This document shows positions 30,301 to 36,348 of a stretch of 64,000 bases of DNA, in pieces. Source of the DNA: Dictyobacter arantiisoli (GTDB lineage: Bacteria > Chloroflexota > Ktedonobacteria > Ktedonobacterales > Ktedonobacteraceae); NCBI RefSeq assembly GCF_008326305.1, contig NZ_BIXY01000022.1, positions 1 to 64,000 of the forward strand. Direction: 5' to 3'. The stretch's first letter is position 1, and the number at the start of each line of letters is the position of its first letter. Position numbers and translations under genes: made by a program. Below the pieces are notes generated by a model, which was not told the origin of the DNA, did not search any database, and saw nothing but the letters and a program-made list of their open reading frames with translations.

Positions 30301-30387
30301 GCGCATGCTCGCAAACCATTTCAGGGAGAGCGAAAAATACTTGTGGCGATGGGCGAGATGGTTGATTATACGAAATTCCAAGCATAG
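18343..30387 (+). CDS. NRPS1: C*-A(Asp)-T-C-A-T-C-A-T-C with C-terminal TauD hydroxylase
   Basis: This is a 4014-residue synthetase. Residues 1-440 form a condensation-like domain whose HHxxxDG motif is replaced by SIPALCADIP (about 138-147). A1 (about 450-950) has TLAADLGNTSIF, VLKIVPSHL and NHYGPTETTIG, giving the code DLTKVGHIGK (Asp). T1 is near 1017 (GGHSLL). C2 has an intact HHIVSDGW (1212). A2 (code DIWELTADDK) is followed by T2 (2089) and C3 with HHIILDDW. A3 (code DIWQITADDK) is followed by T3 (3155) and C4 with HHIVSDAW (3350). Residues 3663-4014 are a full TauD hydroxylase (His3794, Glu3796, His3988). No epimerase is seen. The start at 18343 has AGAGGAG 11 nt upstream. It is probably the first enzyme of the assembly line, incorporating Asp and two diamino-type residues. 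Confidence 0.95.
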   Translation: MHMAGLQGSRLSIQQTHQWGLQQDQQAYWVQCVFSLEGPLQLTMLHLAFEDVIRQHKILRTVFHRLPGMDVPLQVVNPEAELVWDDADLQDLDPLAQQLHVENALAEVRMSPHDLSNGPVVSVTLLKCAASRTLLLISIPALCADIPTLKHFVAEVAQAYLAHFYNKSDSDDEILQYSDVSAWQYEILEEEDARLRQTFWTQKDLSHMPSLLLPFSRTSVAELDMHTPFHPQKMTIAPSYPLPSVANLEQQGIVPATFLLACWQILLWRVTGEADIPLGVAFDGRNYEELENTLGPYTRFVPVLADLREDTTFEQLLKQLQSTIDLSSEAQIYFNWHNMPAYRDKPLTSHFFPLSFEFEQWPKIVAEDVHFLFRESFGGSERFVLRLVVQQVENTLQCELQYDATYIQPEQARHMLNALYTLLRFAPTQQQRPISRLPIIERSEQERLLAIFRGPQQDYPAQTLPQLFEEQAEKYAGQIAVISGDQQLTYEQLHTRANRLAHWLRQHGVGPDILVCLYLERSMDGLVSLLAVLKAGGAYVPLDPDSPLDRLAFQLEDTQAPIILTQEHLLPRLPTFTGQIFCLDRDEALLANKPTTNPPAITQANHLAYVMYTSGSTGMPKGVLIRQSSVLNYIYDMCKRIAPQSGLHFATVSTLAADLGNTSIFSSLASGGCLHILSYETLTSGETFADYIQQHPVDVLKIVPSHLQALLASSNKREILPRRYLVLGGETLTHSLLHTIQQRGARCAIINHYGPTETTIGALVNELGILPSQESNAAPLSHDEMSNVPIGYPISNVQICIVDQYQQIVPVGVTGELLISGDGLSAGYLHQEELTQARFLPHPFFKESHQYVYKTNDLARYTADGLIEFIGRADRQVKLRGYRIELGEIETNLRRHPRILEAVAVLREEASADKRIIAYVVNDQLATPSPLELRKFLQKALPEYMIPTLIMPLPALPLTANGKINYRALPLPEQGISNTRSPYVAPRNPIEEVLIAIWQDVLQIPNPGIHDDFFAAGGHSLLVTQLISRVQTTLQVNLPITSVFEAPTVARLATLVGSALRGNQAQAVLPLTAISRDQDLPLSFSQQRLWFLHRLDPDSPAYNVPFALHMKGDLSIEALEYSLGEVVRRHEILRTTFVTQNELTLQRIHPWSEYSLEQKELYATTRQKREEEILRQRQEEARRPFDLTQGPLFRATLLHLDEKDYVLLLTMHHIVSDGWSNSILFREIQTFYTAYREKEPAQLTDIPVQYADYAFWQHQYLQGDILNTQLSYWTQQLAGISPLDLPTDYPRPGVQGFRGTELNYQIAHALVADLKQLGQNEGTTLFMTLLAAFQVLLAHYSGQDDIAVGTPTANRHHAGIENLIGPFINTLVLRTNLAGNPTFLEVLQRVRSVSLEAYAHQDLPFEKIVEAIQPERDLSRTPLFQVMFGLQNLPMPDVSLDGLALTPYQGENSTSKFDLSLTTVENEQGLLCIVEYSTDLFKKETVQRMMQGWHTLLQALVNAPQRHIAELPAVGPDEQARLQIYNQGPQLTIPEPYSTHRCFEEQVQLTPEAIALHCGEDQLSYQELNRCANRLAHQLQDQGVGPETLVALLAEREIHFLIAVLAIFKAGGVYLPLDPLHPAGRIQQTLHNSGCEFLLTTHAFTTMVEQIAVEPQLPVHVSYIEDLLKQAQSEENLPVPAIPHHLAYIIYTSGSTGLPKGAMIEHAGMLNHLYAKITDLQLTAQDTIAQTASQCFDISVWQFLAALLVGGRVTIFPDSIAHDPAQMLLALKRHAITIYEVVPSVLKFLLDTLQESPYSAQPLPTLRNLLVTGEALPPALYHRWLTFQSSTPMINAYGPTECSDDVTHHIMTRPTAEMASSVSIGRPVINTQIYVLDRLCYPVPLGAYGEIYVGGIGVGRGYFNNPHGTAEVFLPDPFSAREGARLYKTGDRARYLADGTIEFVGRIDYQVKIRGFRIELGEIETQLRYYPEVKDVVVMVRGDNPEDRYLVAYLVTNMVIDKSDLHAFLKEKLPNYMIPTTFLLLDKLPLTTNGKVDLHALPTPDINQSGTGISYLAPRTSLEKTLAHIWEQILGREQISITDNFFEHGGHSLLATRVIAQASEAFQCELPLRTIFEAPTIMSFAHYIENIQRNRTARLLPALQPVARPASIPLSFAQQRLWFLDQLERGTSAYNVPAALRLSGPFSIQAFTGSIQQIVQRHESLRTIFTAPQGTPIQVITPFTPIQVPLLDLRTLPSTMQEEQVQLLAQQEARSSFDLACGPLLRIHLIRLKEEEHILLLNMHHIILDDWSIDVLGGELTTLYQMAVRGETSTLPALPIQYADYTLWQRAWLKGDILQEQLDYWLHQLADAPTTLNFPLDRPRPAQQSYAGAHESLMLPLMLHRKLEQLSQQEGATLFMTLLASFQVLLMRYSGQTDIIVGTSVANRTQQNLENLIGFFVNTLAMRIDLSQNPSFRQVMAQIREVALQAYAHQDLTFEQLITQLPIERNLSYHPLFQVAFEFQHAPFSTLELADVSWSPLEFARTTAKFDLELTLAEEEQGLLCMMVYNTDLFDADTIRRVLGHFQTLLEGIVSDPDQRVSALPLLNTDERDLLLLHWNQTQRELPQPLLFTQLFEQNVACIPDRIAVCDQQGQLTYAALWQRVQQLASILQHMGVRPEALVGIYLERSTDFLVSVLAIWQCAAAYVPLDPAYPAERLQFILDHAQAPLLITSMALAESLPQEHTKTLYMEQLPELAGAEPGPGFPLHSQQLAYVIYTSGSTGVPKGVMVTHEGMLNHLWAKVATLELGESDVVAQTASQSFDISVWQFLAVLLQRGQVQILPDTISHDPFQLLRAIRERAVSILQVVPSLLRALLDEPGSSPYLQAELRWVIVTGEAMPIDLCQRWWGQHASIKLLNAYGPTECSDDVTHALLALQEEKEPNWRVPIGSAIANTQLYILDVHLQPVPIGVPGELYIGGIPVARGYWHRPEITAARFLPDPFSSQAGSRLYQTGDLVRYLPNGTLEYLGRLDQQVKLRGYRIELEEIQAILHQHPDVQDAVVIVREDIANDKRLVAYYVAQADIDFSLTELRAHVSKQLPEYMVPSAFVQMPVLPLTPNGKLDLKALPEPDLPQDPAHAFALPLTPIETTLVTIMTEVLGIEHISRSDNFFALGGHSLLATRVVAQAREAFQVELPLRTLFELPTIAALSQHIASLRQSGTSRLLPEILPAERPENIPLSFAQQRLWFLDQLEPESSVYNISNALHLSGPLVVQTLANSIQQIVQRHENLRTTFVSRQGIPTQVITPVSLLHLPVFDLQGLQTTTQEKMIQQLAQQEAAFHFNLTVGPLLHIRLLRLAQEEHVLLFNIHHIVSDAWSENVLINELTILYRAALTGERASLPGLPIQYADYALWQQKWLQGDIFTHLTEYWKQQLANIPPLLPLPTSKPRPLVQNSEGKNYRCTIESSLANNLKQMSQETNVTTFMTFLTAFSMLLGYYSKQEDIVIGTDVANRSHQKTEALIGFFVNQLVLRINLSDDLPFQQLLQRVSATTLDAYTHQDMPFDSLVQILNPQRSNSYLPLFQVKILFIDAQKQQFALPDLNIQPVDIENTTSKLDITLFLVDNGQEITATWQYQPDLFSEEMIANMAQHYQTLLSNIVAYPHERLSKLQRITETARRKQTMKSQKNQPANSRIKALKSITPKLVSYSQEEFVRIGSLSPDSSFPLVVQPNKEDIQLVQWAHSNREYLEKELLQHGAILFRGFNIDTPPVFEDFALVFTDTLFNENGEHPRVSVSGNVYTPVFFPPEEHLLWHNENSFNQHGPMKIWFACARPADQGGETPIVDSRKVFERLDPKIRERFLQKNIMYVRNYSDELGLNWQEVFRTTDRAEVEAKCRAEALEFEWKDKDHFKTLCVRPAVVRHPKTGEFSWFNQAQHWHPACLNPQTRSALQSLFKKENFPRNCYYGDGTPIEDSVMEEICHVYQELEVSFPWQRGDVIMLDNILVAHARKPFQGERKILVAMGEMVDYTKFQA
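29313..30387 (+). other. in-frame internal ribosome binding site and ATG preceding the fused TauD domain
   Basis: Inside NRPS1, AAGGAG (29313-29318) lies 10 nt before an in-frame ATG (29329, codon 3663). From that ATG the frame encodes a 352-residue TauD protein, nearly the same length as the two free copies (351 and 350). No stop separates it from the preceding C domain. This looks like two genes that have become fused, with the old start signals kept. It could still yield a free hydroxylase by internal initiation. Confidence 0.7.
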
Positions 30388-30423
30388 GATCGATAGAAGT
30401 ACCGTAAAGTAATGAGGAGTATC

Positions 30424-33400
30424 ATGCCCAGTCAGCTTCAAGGTTATCAGTTATCTCCACAGCAGAGGCGTCTGTTCCTCCTGCAGGATTTCGATAGACA
30501 AAACAGTGCTCAATGTATTGTACAGCTCGATGGCATGCTCAACGAGTCTATGCTGGAACGGGCGACCCGACTTGTCATTGAGCGCCATGATATTTTACGT
30601 ACAAACTACAAACGTATACCGGGCATGAAACTTCCGGTTCAAGTTGTCTCCGAATACCTGGTACCGGTCTGGAATAGGCTTGATGTCGGTCATCAGGACG
30701 CAGCTGAACAGGTTAGTACCATCTCACGGGTCGCGCAACAAGAGAGAGAAGCGCCTTTTGACCTTGAACATGCTAGTCCTGTAAAGCTTACACTGTGTAC
30801 GTTGGCCCCGCTCGTTCATCAGCTTATTATTACACTGGCAGCTCCGTGTATTGATAGTTGCTCGTTTGATAACTTGATAAAGGAGATTGCCCGCTTCTAT
30901 GACGACGACAAGGTCGATGATGAGCAAGATGAGTTAATTCAATATGTTCAATTCTCTGAATGGCAGTATACCCTTCAGGAAGAGGAGCAGGCTAACGCTG
31001 GCAAGTTGTTCTGGCAGCAGCAATATATGCATGCCGAGGATATACAACTATCAGATAGTGTGCACCACGACGAATCTACGCTCAATCGCTATGGCTCATT
31101 CGCTCAGGTACTTCCTCCTGAAATACAAGCAAACATAGAGCAACTGGCCCAGACACAAAATATAGAAGAGATGACGATTTTGCTGGCTTGCTGGCAAATG
31201 CTCTTCTGGCGTTTAACACAGACCAATACTATTCTGGTTGGCACTGTTTTCGATGGGCGCAAGTACGACGACTTAGCTGCAGGCATCGGCCTCTATGCCA
31301 AATATTTACCTCTCTATTCCTACTTTCACCAGCAGAGTCGCTTTCTGGAGATCCTCGCTGAACTCAATAATCAGCTTGAGGAGGCAAATGAACTACAGGA
31401 ATTTATCATCGGTGATGCGGCGAACGACAGCAACGGAGCCAGCCAGGATTTCTTTCTCGGCTTTGAAGAGAGAAGGCATGAGTTACCCACCGAATGCAAG
31501 GATATAACATTTACTGTCCTTAAACATTTTGTGTATTCAGAGCCATGTTCAATCAAACTGACTTGCGCTCACTATCATGAGCAGGCGCTGACCCTGGAAA
31601 TCCACTACAACCGAAATCAGTTCAGTAAAGACTATATTCAGCGTACTCTCGAACGCTTCCTGGCGCTTCTGCAAGCTGCACTCGCTGACCCACAACAGTT
31701 GGTAAGCCACTTCTGTATAGTCGGCGCGAGTGAACGAGATTACGTACTCCACACCTTTAATGAGACGGCGGCTGACTATCCAGCGCAGCGGTGCCTCCAC
31801 CAGATCTTTGAAGAGCAGGTGGTATGCACTCCTGACAATATTGCGGTACAGTTTCACGATCAAACTATAACCTATCAGGATTTGAATGTGCAGGCCAATC
31901 GCATCGCTCATTATCTCCAAAAGCGCGGCGTGGGTCCTGATGTACCAGTAGCCATTTTTCTCGAACATGGTCTCGACCTCGTACCCGCTCTACTCGGCAT
32001 CCTGAAGGCGGGCGGCGTTTATGTCCCGCTCGATCCAGGACTTCCTCATGAGCGACTGATCGCACTGCTCCAACAAATACAACCATCCGTGGTGCTAACC
32101 CAACACTCCTTGATAGAGCGGGTACCTGAGTACGAAACAGCTTGCGTCTGCCTGGATACCCGGCGGGAGATGTTCTCTCAGGAAAGCAGCAAAAATCCAA
32201 TCAACAGCGCTGGCCCACTAAATCTGGCGTATATCATCTTTACCTCCGGTTCAACCGGCTCCCCTAAAGGAGTAATGATTCAGCATCAAGGACTATCCAA
32301 CTACCTCAACTGGTGTATCAAGACGTATCCCCTCACTGAGGGGACAGGTACGCTGGTCCATTCATCCATAGGCTTCGATCTTACAATCACAGGACTGTTT
32401 ACATCGTTGCTCATTGGACAAAAGGTACAACTACTGCCCGACGATGAAAAAATAGATGCGCTATGCAAAGCACTTGGCGCTGGAGAAAACTATAGCCTGA
32501 TTAAGCTGACTCCGGCTCATCTTGCAGTGTTGAATAAATTGCTTCCACAAGATGTACTGGCATCCAGTACCAGATCACTCGTCATCGGAGGTGAGGCATT
32601 ATATCGTAAGACGCTGCACCCCTGGAGAACAGATGCCCCGGCAACCCTCCTGTTCAATGAGTATGGACCGACTGAGACGGTTGTTGGATGCAGTATCTAC
32701 AATGCTTCCATACAGACAACTCCACAGGAGAATGTGCCGATAGGACGACCAATTGACAATACGCAGCTCTATGTCCTTGATGAGCAGATGCAACCTGTTC
32801 CTATGGGAATATCAGGCGAACTCTATATCGCAGGTGCCGGTCTGGCACGGGGCTATTTCAATAGCCCGGATCTCACTGCCGCATGCTTTGTCCCGCATCC
32901 GTTCTCGCAGGAACCAGGTGCTCGCATGTATAAAACTGGCGATCTGGTACGCATGAATGCTGATAAAAACCTGGAATTTATTGGTCGCGTCGATAGCCAG
33001 ATCAAACTGCGTGGCTTCCGTATCGAGTTAAGCGAGATTGAAGCAGTCCTGAATCAACATCCTCAGGTGAAGCAATGTGTGGCCCTCTTGCATGGAACAG
33101 AGATGCTGGAGAAACACATCGTCGCCTTTGTGGTGCCCCAATCTCAGGACGAACAGAGATCTCCACTCGCTCGTCAGGCCGAGCTACGCAACTATCTGAA
33201 AGAACAGCTCCCCCTCTATATGATCCCGGCCCATTTTGTCTACCTTGAAACGCTACCGCTAACTGCCAATGGAAAGATACATCGGGAGAGCCTGCTTGCC
33301 CTTAACTGGGAAAAAGGAGCACACGTCCAAAAGCAAGAAACAGAGCGTATGCTGAGTCCAGTAGAAGAATTGCTTCTACAATGCTGGAAACAGGTCTTAT

Positions 33401-35055
33401 CCAGAGAACAAATGGAAGTGCATGAGAATTTCTTTGATGCGGGAGGGCACTCACTGCTCGCAACGCAACTTGTTGCACGCATTCAACAAATGGTGGGCAT
33501 TGAAGTCCCTCTACGGGCACTCTTCGATGCACCAACCGTCGCAAAATTTGCACAGTGGCTCACGCTGCAGCTTCAACAGCAACAGGGATTCTCGATGCCC
33601 GCCATCGTGCCAGCGCCACGTAATCAGGAGCTGCCCACCTCTTTTGCACAGCAACGATTGTGGTTCCAGGACCAGTTAGATCCTGACAATGCCGCTTACA
33701 GTATTCCCGCAGCCGTGCGCTTATGCGGCCAACTTGATCGCGTTGCGCTGGATCAGGCACTCGCCAGAGTGATCAAACGGCATGATATTTTACGCACGAC
33801 CTTCCCGGCACGGCGGGGTGAGCCGGTGTTACAGCTCACCGCAGAGCCCACAACCCACCTGATTGTCCTCGATCTAACTTACCTGGCACAGGAGGAACGT
33901 GAGCAAGTGGCCCACATGCTCATACAGCAAGAAGCCGAGCAGGCATTCAGTCTGACACGCGGACCACTGCTGCGTTGCTACTTGCTCCAATTGGTTGCAC
34001 ATGAGGAGCAAATATTATTGCTCTCGATGCATCATATTATCTCGGATGGTTGGTCTATGAACATCCTGGTACAAGAAGTGACCAGCATCTATACGTCATT
34101 GGTGCAAGGAGAAGGAGCGCATCTCCCCGCATTGTCAATCCAGTATGCGGACTATGCCCTCTGGCAACGTTCCTGGCTACAAGGCGATGTTTTGCAGCAA
34201 CAACTGGACTACTGGAAAAAGCAGCTCGCTGGTTTGCGTCCTTTAGCCTTACCCACCGACTATCCCAGACCGCCGCTTCGAACCTTCCAGGCCGAACTCC
34301 AGCGTCTACAGGTACCTGATGAGCTGAGTCAGAAAGTAGTGGCATTATCCCAGCAGGAAGGGGTAACCCTCTTCATGATCCTGCTTGCCATGTTCAAAAT
34401 TCTGCTTCACTACTATACAGGCCAGGATGATCTCGTCGTGGGAACAAACATAGCCAACCGTAATCGAGCTGAAACAGAAGGCGTGATCGGATTCTTTGTG
34501 AACCAGCTCGTTTTGCGCACTCACCTATCCAGCGATCAAAGTTTCCGTACTATTTTGCGCAAGGTCAAAGAGACAGCTCTCGATGCATATGTACATCAGG
34601 ATCTTCCTTTTGACCTCTTACTCAAAGAGCTCAATCCAGCACGAGATCTCAGCCGTACACCTTTATTCCAGGTCAAATTTGAACTGGAGCACATCTCTAT
34701 CCAGGAAAACACACTCCCGAATATAAAGATCGAGCCAGTTGAACTCGAACAAAGATTTACAAAGTTCGATCTCTTCCTGAATATGGTAGAGCATGATGGC
34801 AACCTTTTTGGATCACTCGAATATAGAACCGATCTCTTCCGAGCAGAGACGATCATACGACTTTTACATCTTCTAGAAGCCATTATCAATCAGGTAGCGA
34901 CACAACCAGATATCCTCTTGCAAGAAATAGAAGCAGGTCTTGCAGAAGTAGATGGAGACAATCGACGTGGACAAGAGAAGGAGCGCAAGCAGAGAAACGC
35001 CCAAAAACTTGGTCAAGCACGGCGTAGAACAAAGCAACAGATAGAATCAGACTAA
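30424..35055 (+). CDS. NRPS2: C*-A(Asn)-T-C
   Basis: The 1543-residue protein starts at MPSQLQGYQLSPQQRRL (30424; ATG 30412 is an alternative). The N-terminus aligns by eye with the other C*-headed subunits, and GAGGAG precedes it. The C* motif is degenerate (AAPCIDSC, about 140). The A domain has FTSGSTGSPKG (about 606), FDLTITGLF, SLIKLTPAHL and NEYGPTETVVG. This gives DLTKVGEVGK, very close to the classical Asn code. The T domain is GGHSLLATQ (about 1008). The terminal C domain has an intact HHIISDGW (about 1203). The C-terminus ends in a basic, helical tail (KERKQRNAQK, ARRRTKQQ) that may dock to the next subunit. It is separated from NRPS1 by 36 bp and is in the same operon. Confidence 0.95.
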   Translation: MPSQLQGYQLSPQQRRLFLLQDFDRQNSAQCIVQLDGMLNESMLERATRLVIERHDILRTNYKRIPGMKLPVQVVSEYLVPVWNRLDVGHQDAAEQVSTISRVAQQEREAPFDLEHASPVKLTLCTLAPLVHQLIITLAAPCIDSCSFDNLIKEIARFYDDDKVDDEQDELIQYVQFSEWQYTLQEEEQANAGKLFWQQQYMHAEDIQLSDSVHHDESTLNRYGSFAQVLPPEIQANIEQLAQTQNIEEMTILLACWQMLFWRLTQTNTILVGTVFDGRKYDDLAAGIGLYAKYLPLYSYFHQQSRFLEILAELNNQLEEANELQEFIIGDAANDSNGASQDFFLGFEERRHELPTECKDITFTVLKHFVYSEPCSIKLTCAHYHEQALTLEIHYNRNQFSKDYIQRTLERFLALLQAALADPQQLVSHFCIVGASERDYVLHTFNETAADYPAQRCLHQIFEEQVVCTPDNIAVQFHDQTITYQDLNVQANRIAHYLQKRGVGPDVPVAIFLEHGLDLVPALLGILKAGGVYVPLDPGLPHERLIALLQQIQPSVVLTQHSLIERVPEYETACVCLDTRREMFSQESSKNPINSAGPLNLAYIIFTSGSTGSPKGVMIQHQGLSNYLNWCIKTYPLTEGTGTLVHSSIGFDLTITGLFTSLLIGQKVQLLPDDEKIDALCKALGAGENYSLIKLTPAHLAVLNKLLPQDVLASSTRSLVIGGEALYRKTLHPWRTDAPATLLFNEYGPTETVVGCSIYNASIQTTPQENVPIGRPIDNTQLYVLDEQMQPVPMGISGELYIAGAGLARGYFNSPDLTAACFVPHPFSQEPGARMYKTGDLVRMNADKNLEFIGRVDSQIKLRGFRIELSEIEAVLNQHPQVKQCVALLHGTEMLEKHIVAFVVPQSQDEQRSPLARQAELRNYLKEQLPLYMIPAHFVYLETLPLTANGKIHRESLLALNWEKGAHVQKQETERMLSPVEELLLQCWKQVLSREQMEVHENFFDAGGHSLLATQLVARIQQMVGIEVPLRALFDAPTVAKFAQWLTLQLQQQQGFSMPAIVPAPRNQELPTSFAQQRLWFQDQLDPDNAAYSIPAAVRLCGQLDRVALDQALARVIKRHDILRTTFPARRGEPVLQLTAEPTTHLIVLDLTYLAQEEREQVAHMLIQQEAEQAFSLTRGPLLRCYLLQLVAHEEQILLLSMHHIISDGWSMNILVQEVTSIYTSLVQGEGAHLPALSIQYADYALWQRSWLQGDVLQQQLDYWKKQLAGLRPLALPTDYPRPPLRTFQAELQRLQVPDELSQKVVALSQQEGVTLFMILLAMFKILLHYYTGQDDLVVGTNIANRNRAETEGVIGFFVNQLVLRTHLSSDQSFRTILRKVKETALDAYVHQDLPFDLLLKELNPARDLSRTPLFQVKFELEHISIQENTLPNIKIEPVELEQRFTKFDLFLNMVEHDGNLFGSLEYRTDLFRAETIIRLLHLLEAIINQVATQPDILLQEIEAGLAEVDGDNRRGQEKERKQRNAQKLGQARRRTKQQIESD

Positions 35056-35139
35056 TCGGTGAGCATTACACAATGCAGACAGCATCACCAGCGACATTGG
35101 CTTTATTAGCACAATTTTTACAATAAGAAAGGATGCCTT

Positions 35140-36192
35140 ATGAGCAATCAGTCTAACGATTTCGGCCTCAAAACTGTAAAATCGATCAAGCGGAAAGCAG
35201 TAACAACAGCAAATACATCACAGGAAACCCTGGTGAAGATAGGGCCCCTCTTCTCAGAGGGAAAGTTACCATTACTCGTGCAGCCAGGGGTCGATGATCT
35301 CGATCTCATAAGCTGGGCCACGAATAATCAGCAGCTCATCGATAACTACCTCTTGCAGTATGGAGGCATTCTCTTCCGGGGCTTTGCACTCAGAATTGCC
35401 AACGATTTTGAGGCATTCATCAAAGGTGTATCAGGAAATACGCTCGAATATCATGAGCAGTCTTCCCCACGTAGCCTGATCAGTGGCAACATTTACACCT
35501 CAACCGACTATCCAGCGGATCAAAGCATCTTCTTACATAATGAAAGCTCATATCAGCAGAACTGGCCTTTGCGTATCGCCTTTTTCTGCCAGACGCCACC
35601 CGACCAGGGAGGAGAAACCCCGCTGGCTGATGTAGGGAAAGTGTATAAGCGCATTAACCCGGATATCCGGGAACGTTTTCGACAGAAGGGCGTGCTCTAT
35701 GTCCGCAACTATGGAGATGGGGTCGGATTGCCCTGGCAGACGGTCTTCCAGACCAATAATCGAGCGGAAGTAGAGGCATATTGTCGGGATGCAGGGCTCC
35801 AGTATACATGGAAAGGTGAAAATCGCCTGAGAACCCACCATGTAGGACCGGCAATCGTCCCTCATCCACGTACTGGTCAGGAGCTCTGGTTCAATCATGC
35901 CACCTTTTTCCACGTCACAACGCTGGGACCAGAAGTCAGCCAGGCATTACTGAAACAATTTGCAGAAGAAGACCTGCCAGGTAATACCTATTATGGCGAT
36001 GGTACTCCCATTGAAGAGAGTACTCTGGAGAATTTGCGTCACAGCTACGCTCAAGAAACAATAGCATTTCCCTGGCAAAAGGGTGATGTGCTTTTGCTCG
36101 ATAACATGCAGGTTGCGCACGCACGCAATCCATTTACCGGCCCACGCCGGATCTTGACGGGGATGAGCATGCCTTTCTCCGCCTCACATTAG
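35140..36192 (+). CDS. free TauD/SyrP-type dioxygenase, probable Asp/Asn beta-hydroxylase
   Basis: This 350-residue protein is of the same family as the fused NRPS1 domain and the gene at 16793. It has GGILFRGF, the iron ligands in FLHNESSY (His133, Glu135), distal His327 in VAHARNPF, and FTGPRRI with the 2-oxoglutarate Arg. The start at 35140 has AAAGGATG upstream. It lies between NRPS2 (Asn-type code) and NRPS3 (Asp-type code), 84 bp after the former. It is expected to hydroxylate an amino acid bound to a T domain, using Fe(II), O2 and 2-oxoglutarate. Which of the four Asp/Asn modules it serves cannot be read from sequence. Confidence 0.92.
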   Translation: MSNQSNDFGLKTVKSIKRKAVTTANTSQETLVKIGPLFSEGKLPLLVQPGVDDLDLISWATNNQQLIDNYLLQYGGILFRGFALRIANDFEAFIKGVSGNTLEYHEQSSPRSLISGNIYTSTDYPADQSIFLHNESSYQQNWPLRIAFFCQTPPDQGGETPLADVGKVYKRINPDIRERFRQKGVLYVRNYGDGVGLPWQTVFQTNNRAEVEAYCRDAGLQYTWKGENRLRTHHVGPAIVPHPRTGQELWFNHATFFHVTTLGPEVSQALLKQFAEEDLPGNTYYGDGTPIEESTLENLRHSYAQETIAFPWQKGDVLLLDNMQVAHARNPFTGPRRILTGMSMPFSASH

Positions 36193-36231
36193 CAATTACC
36201 AAATAAATCTGCGACAGATCGAAGAAATGAT

Positions 36232-36251
36232 GGAGGCTCGATGCAGCCTCC
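36232..36251 (+). other. small hairpin in the hydroxylase-NRPS3 gap
   Basis: GGAGGCT and AGCCTCC form a 7-bp stem with a 6-nt loop in the 156-bp gap. No U tract follows, so it is unlikely to stop transcription; an RNA-processing or attenuation role is possible. Confidence 0.3.
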
Positions 36252-36348
36252 TACTCCACCTGACGGAGGCAACTATCACCGAAGTTCAGCTGGTATGTCA
36301 AGTGGCTTTGCATCAGGATAAGAGTTAGAGAAAGAGATAGAAACAACC

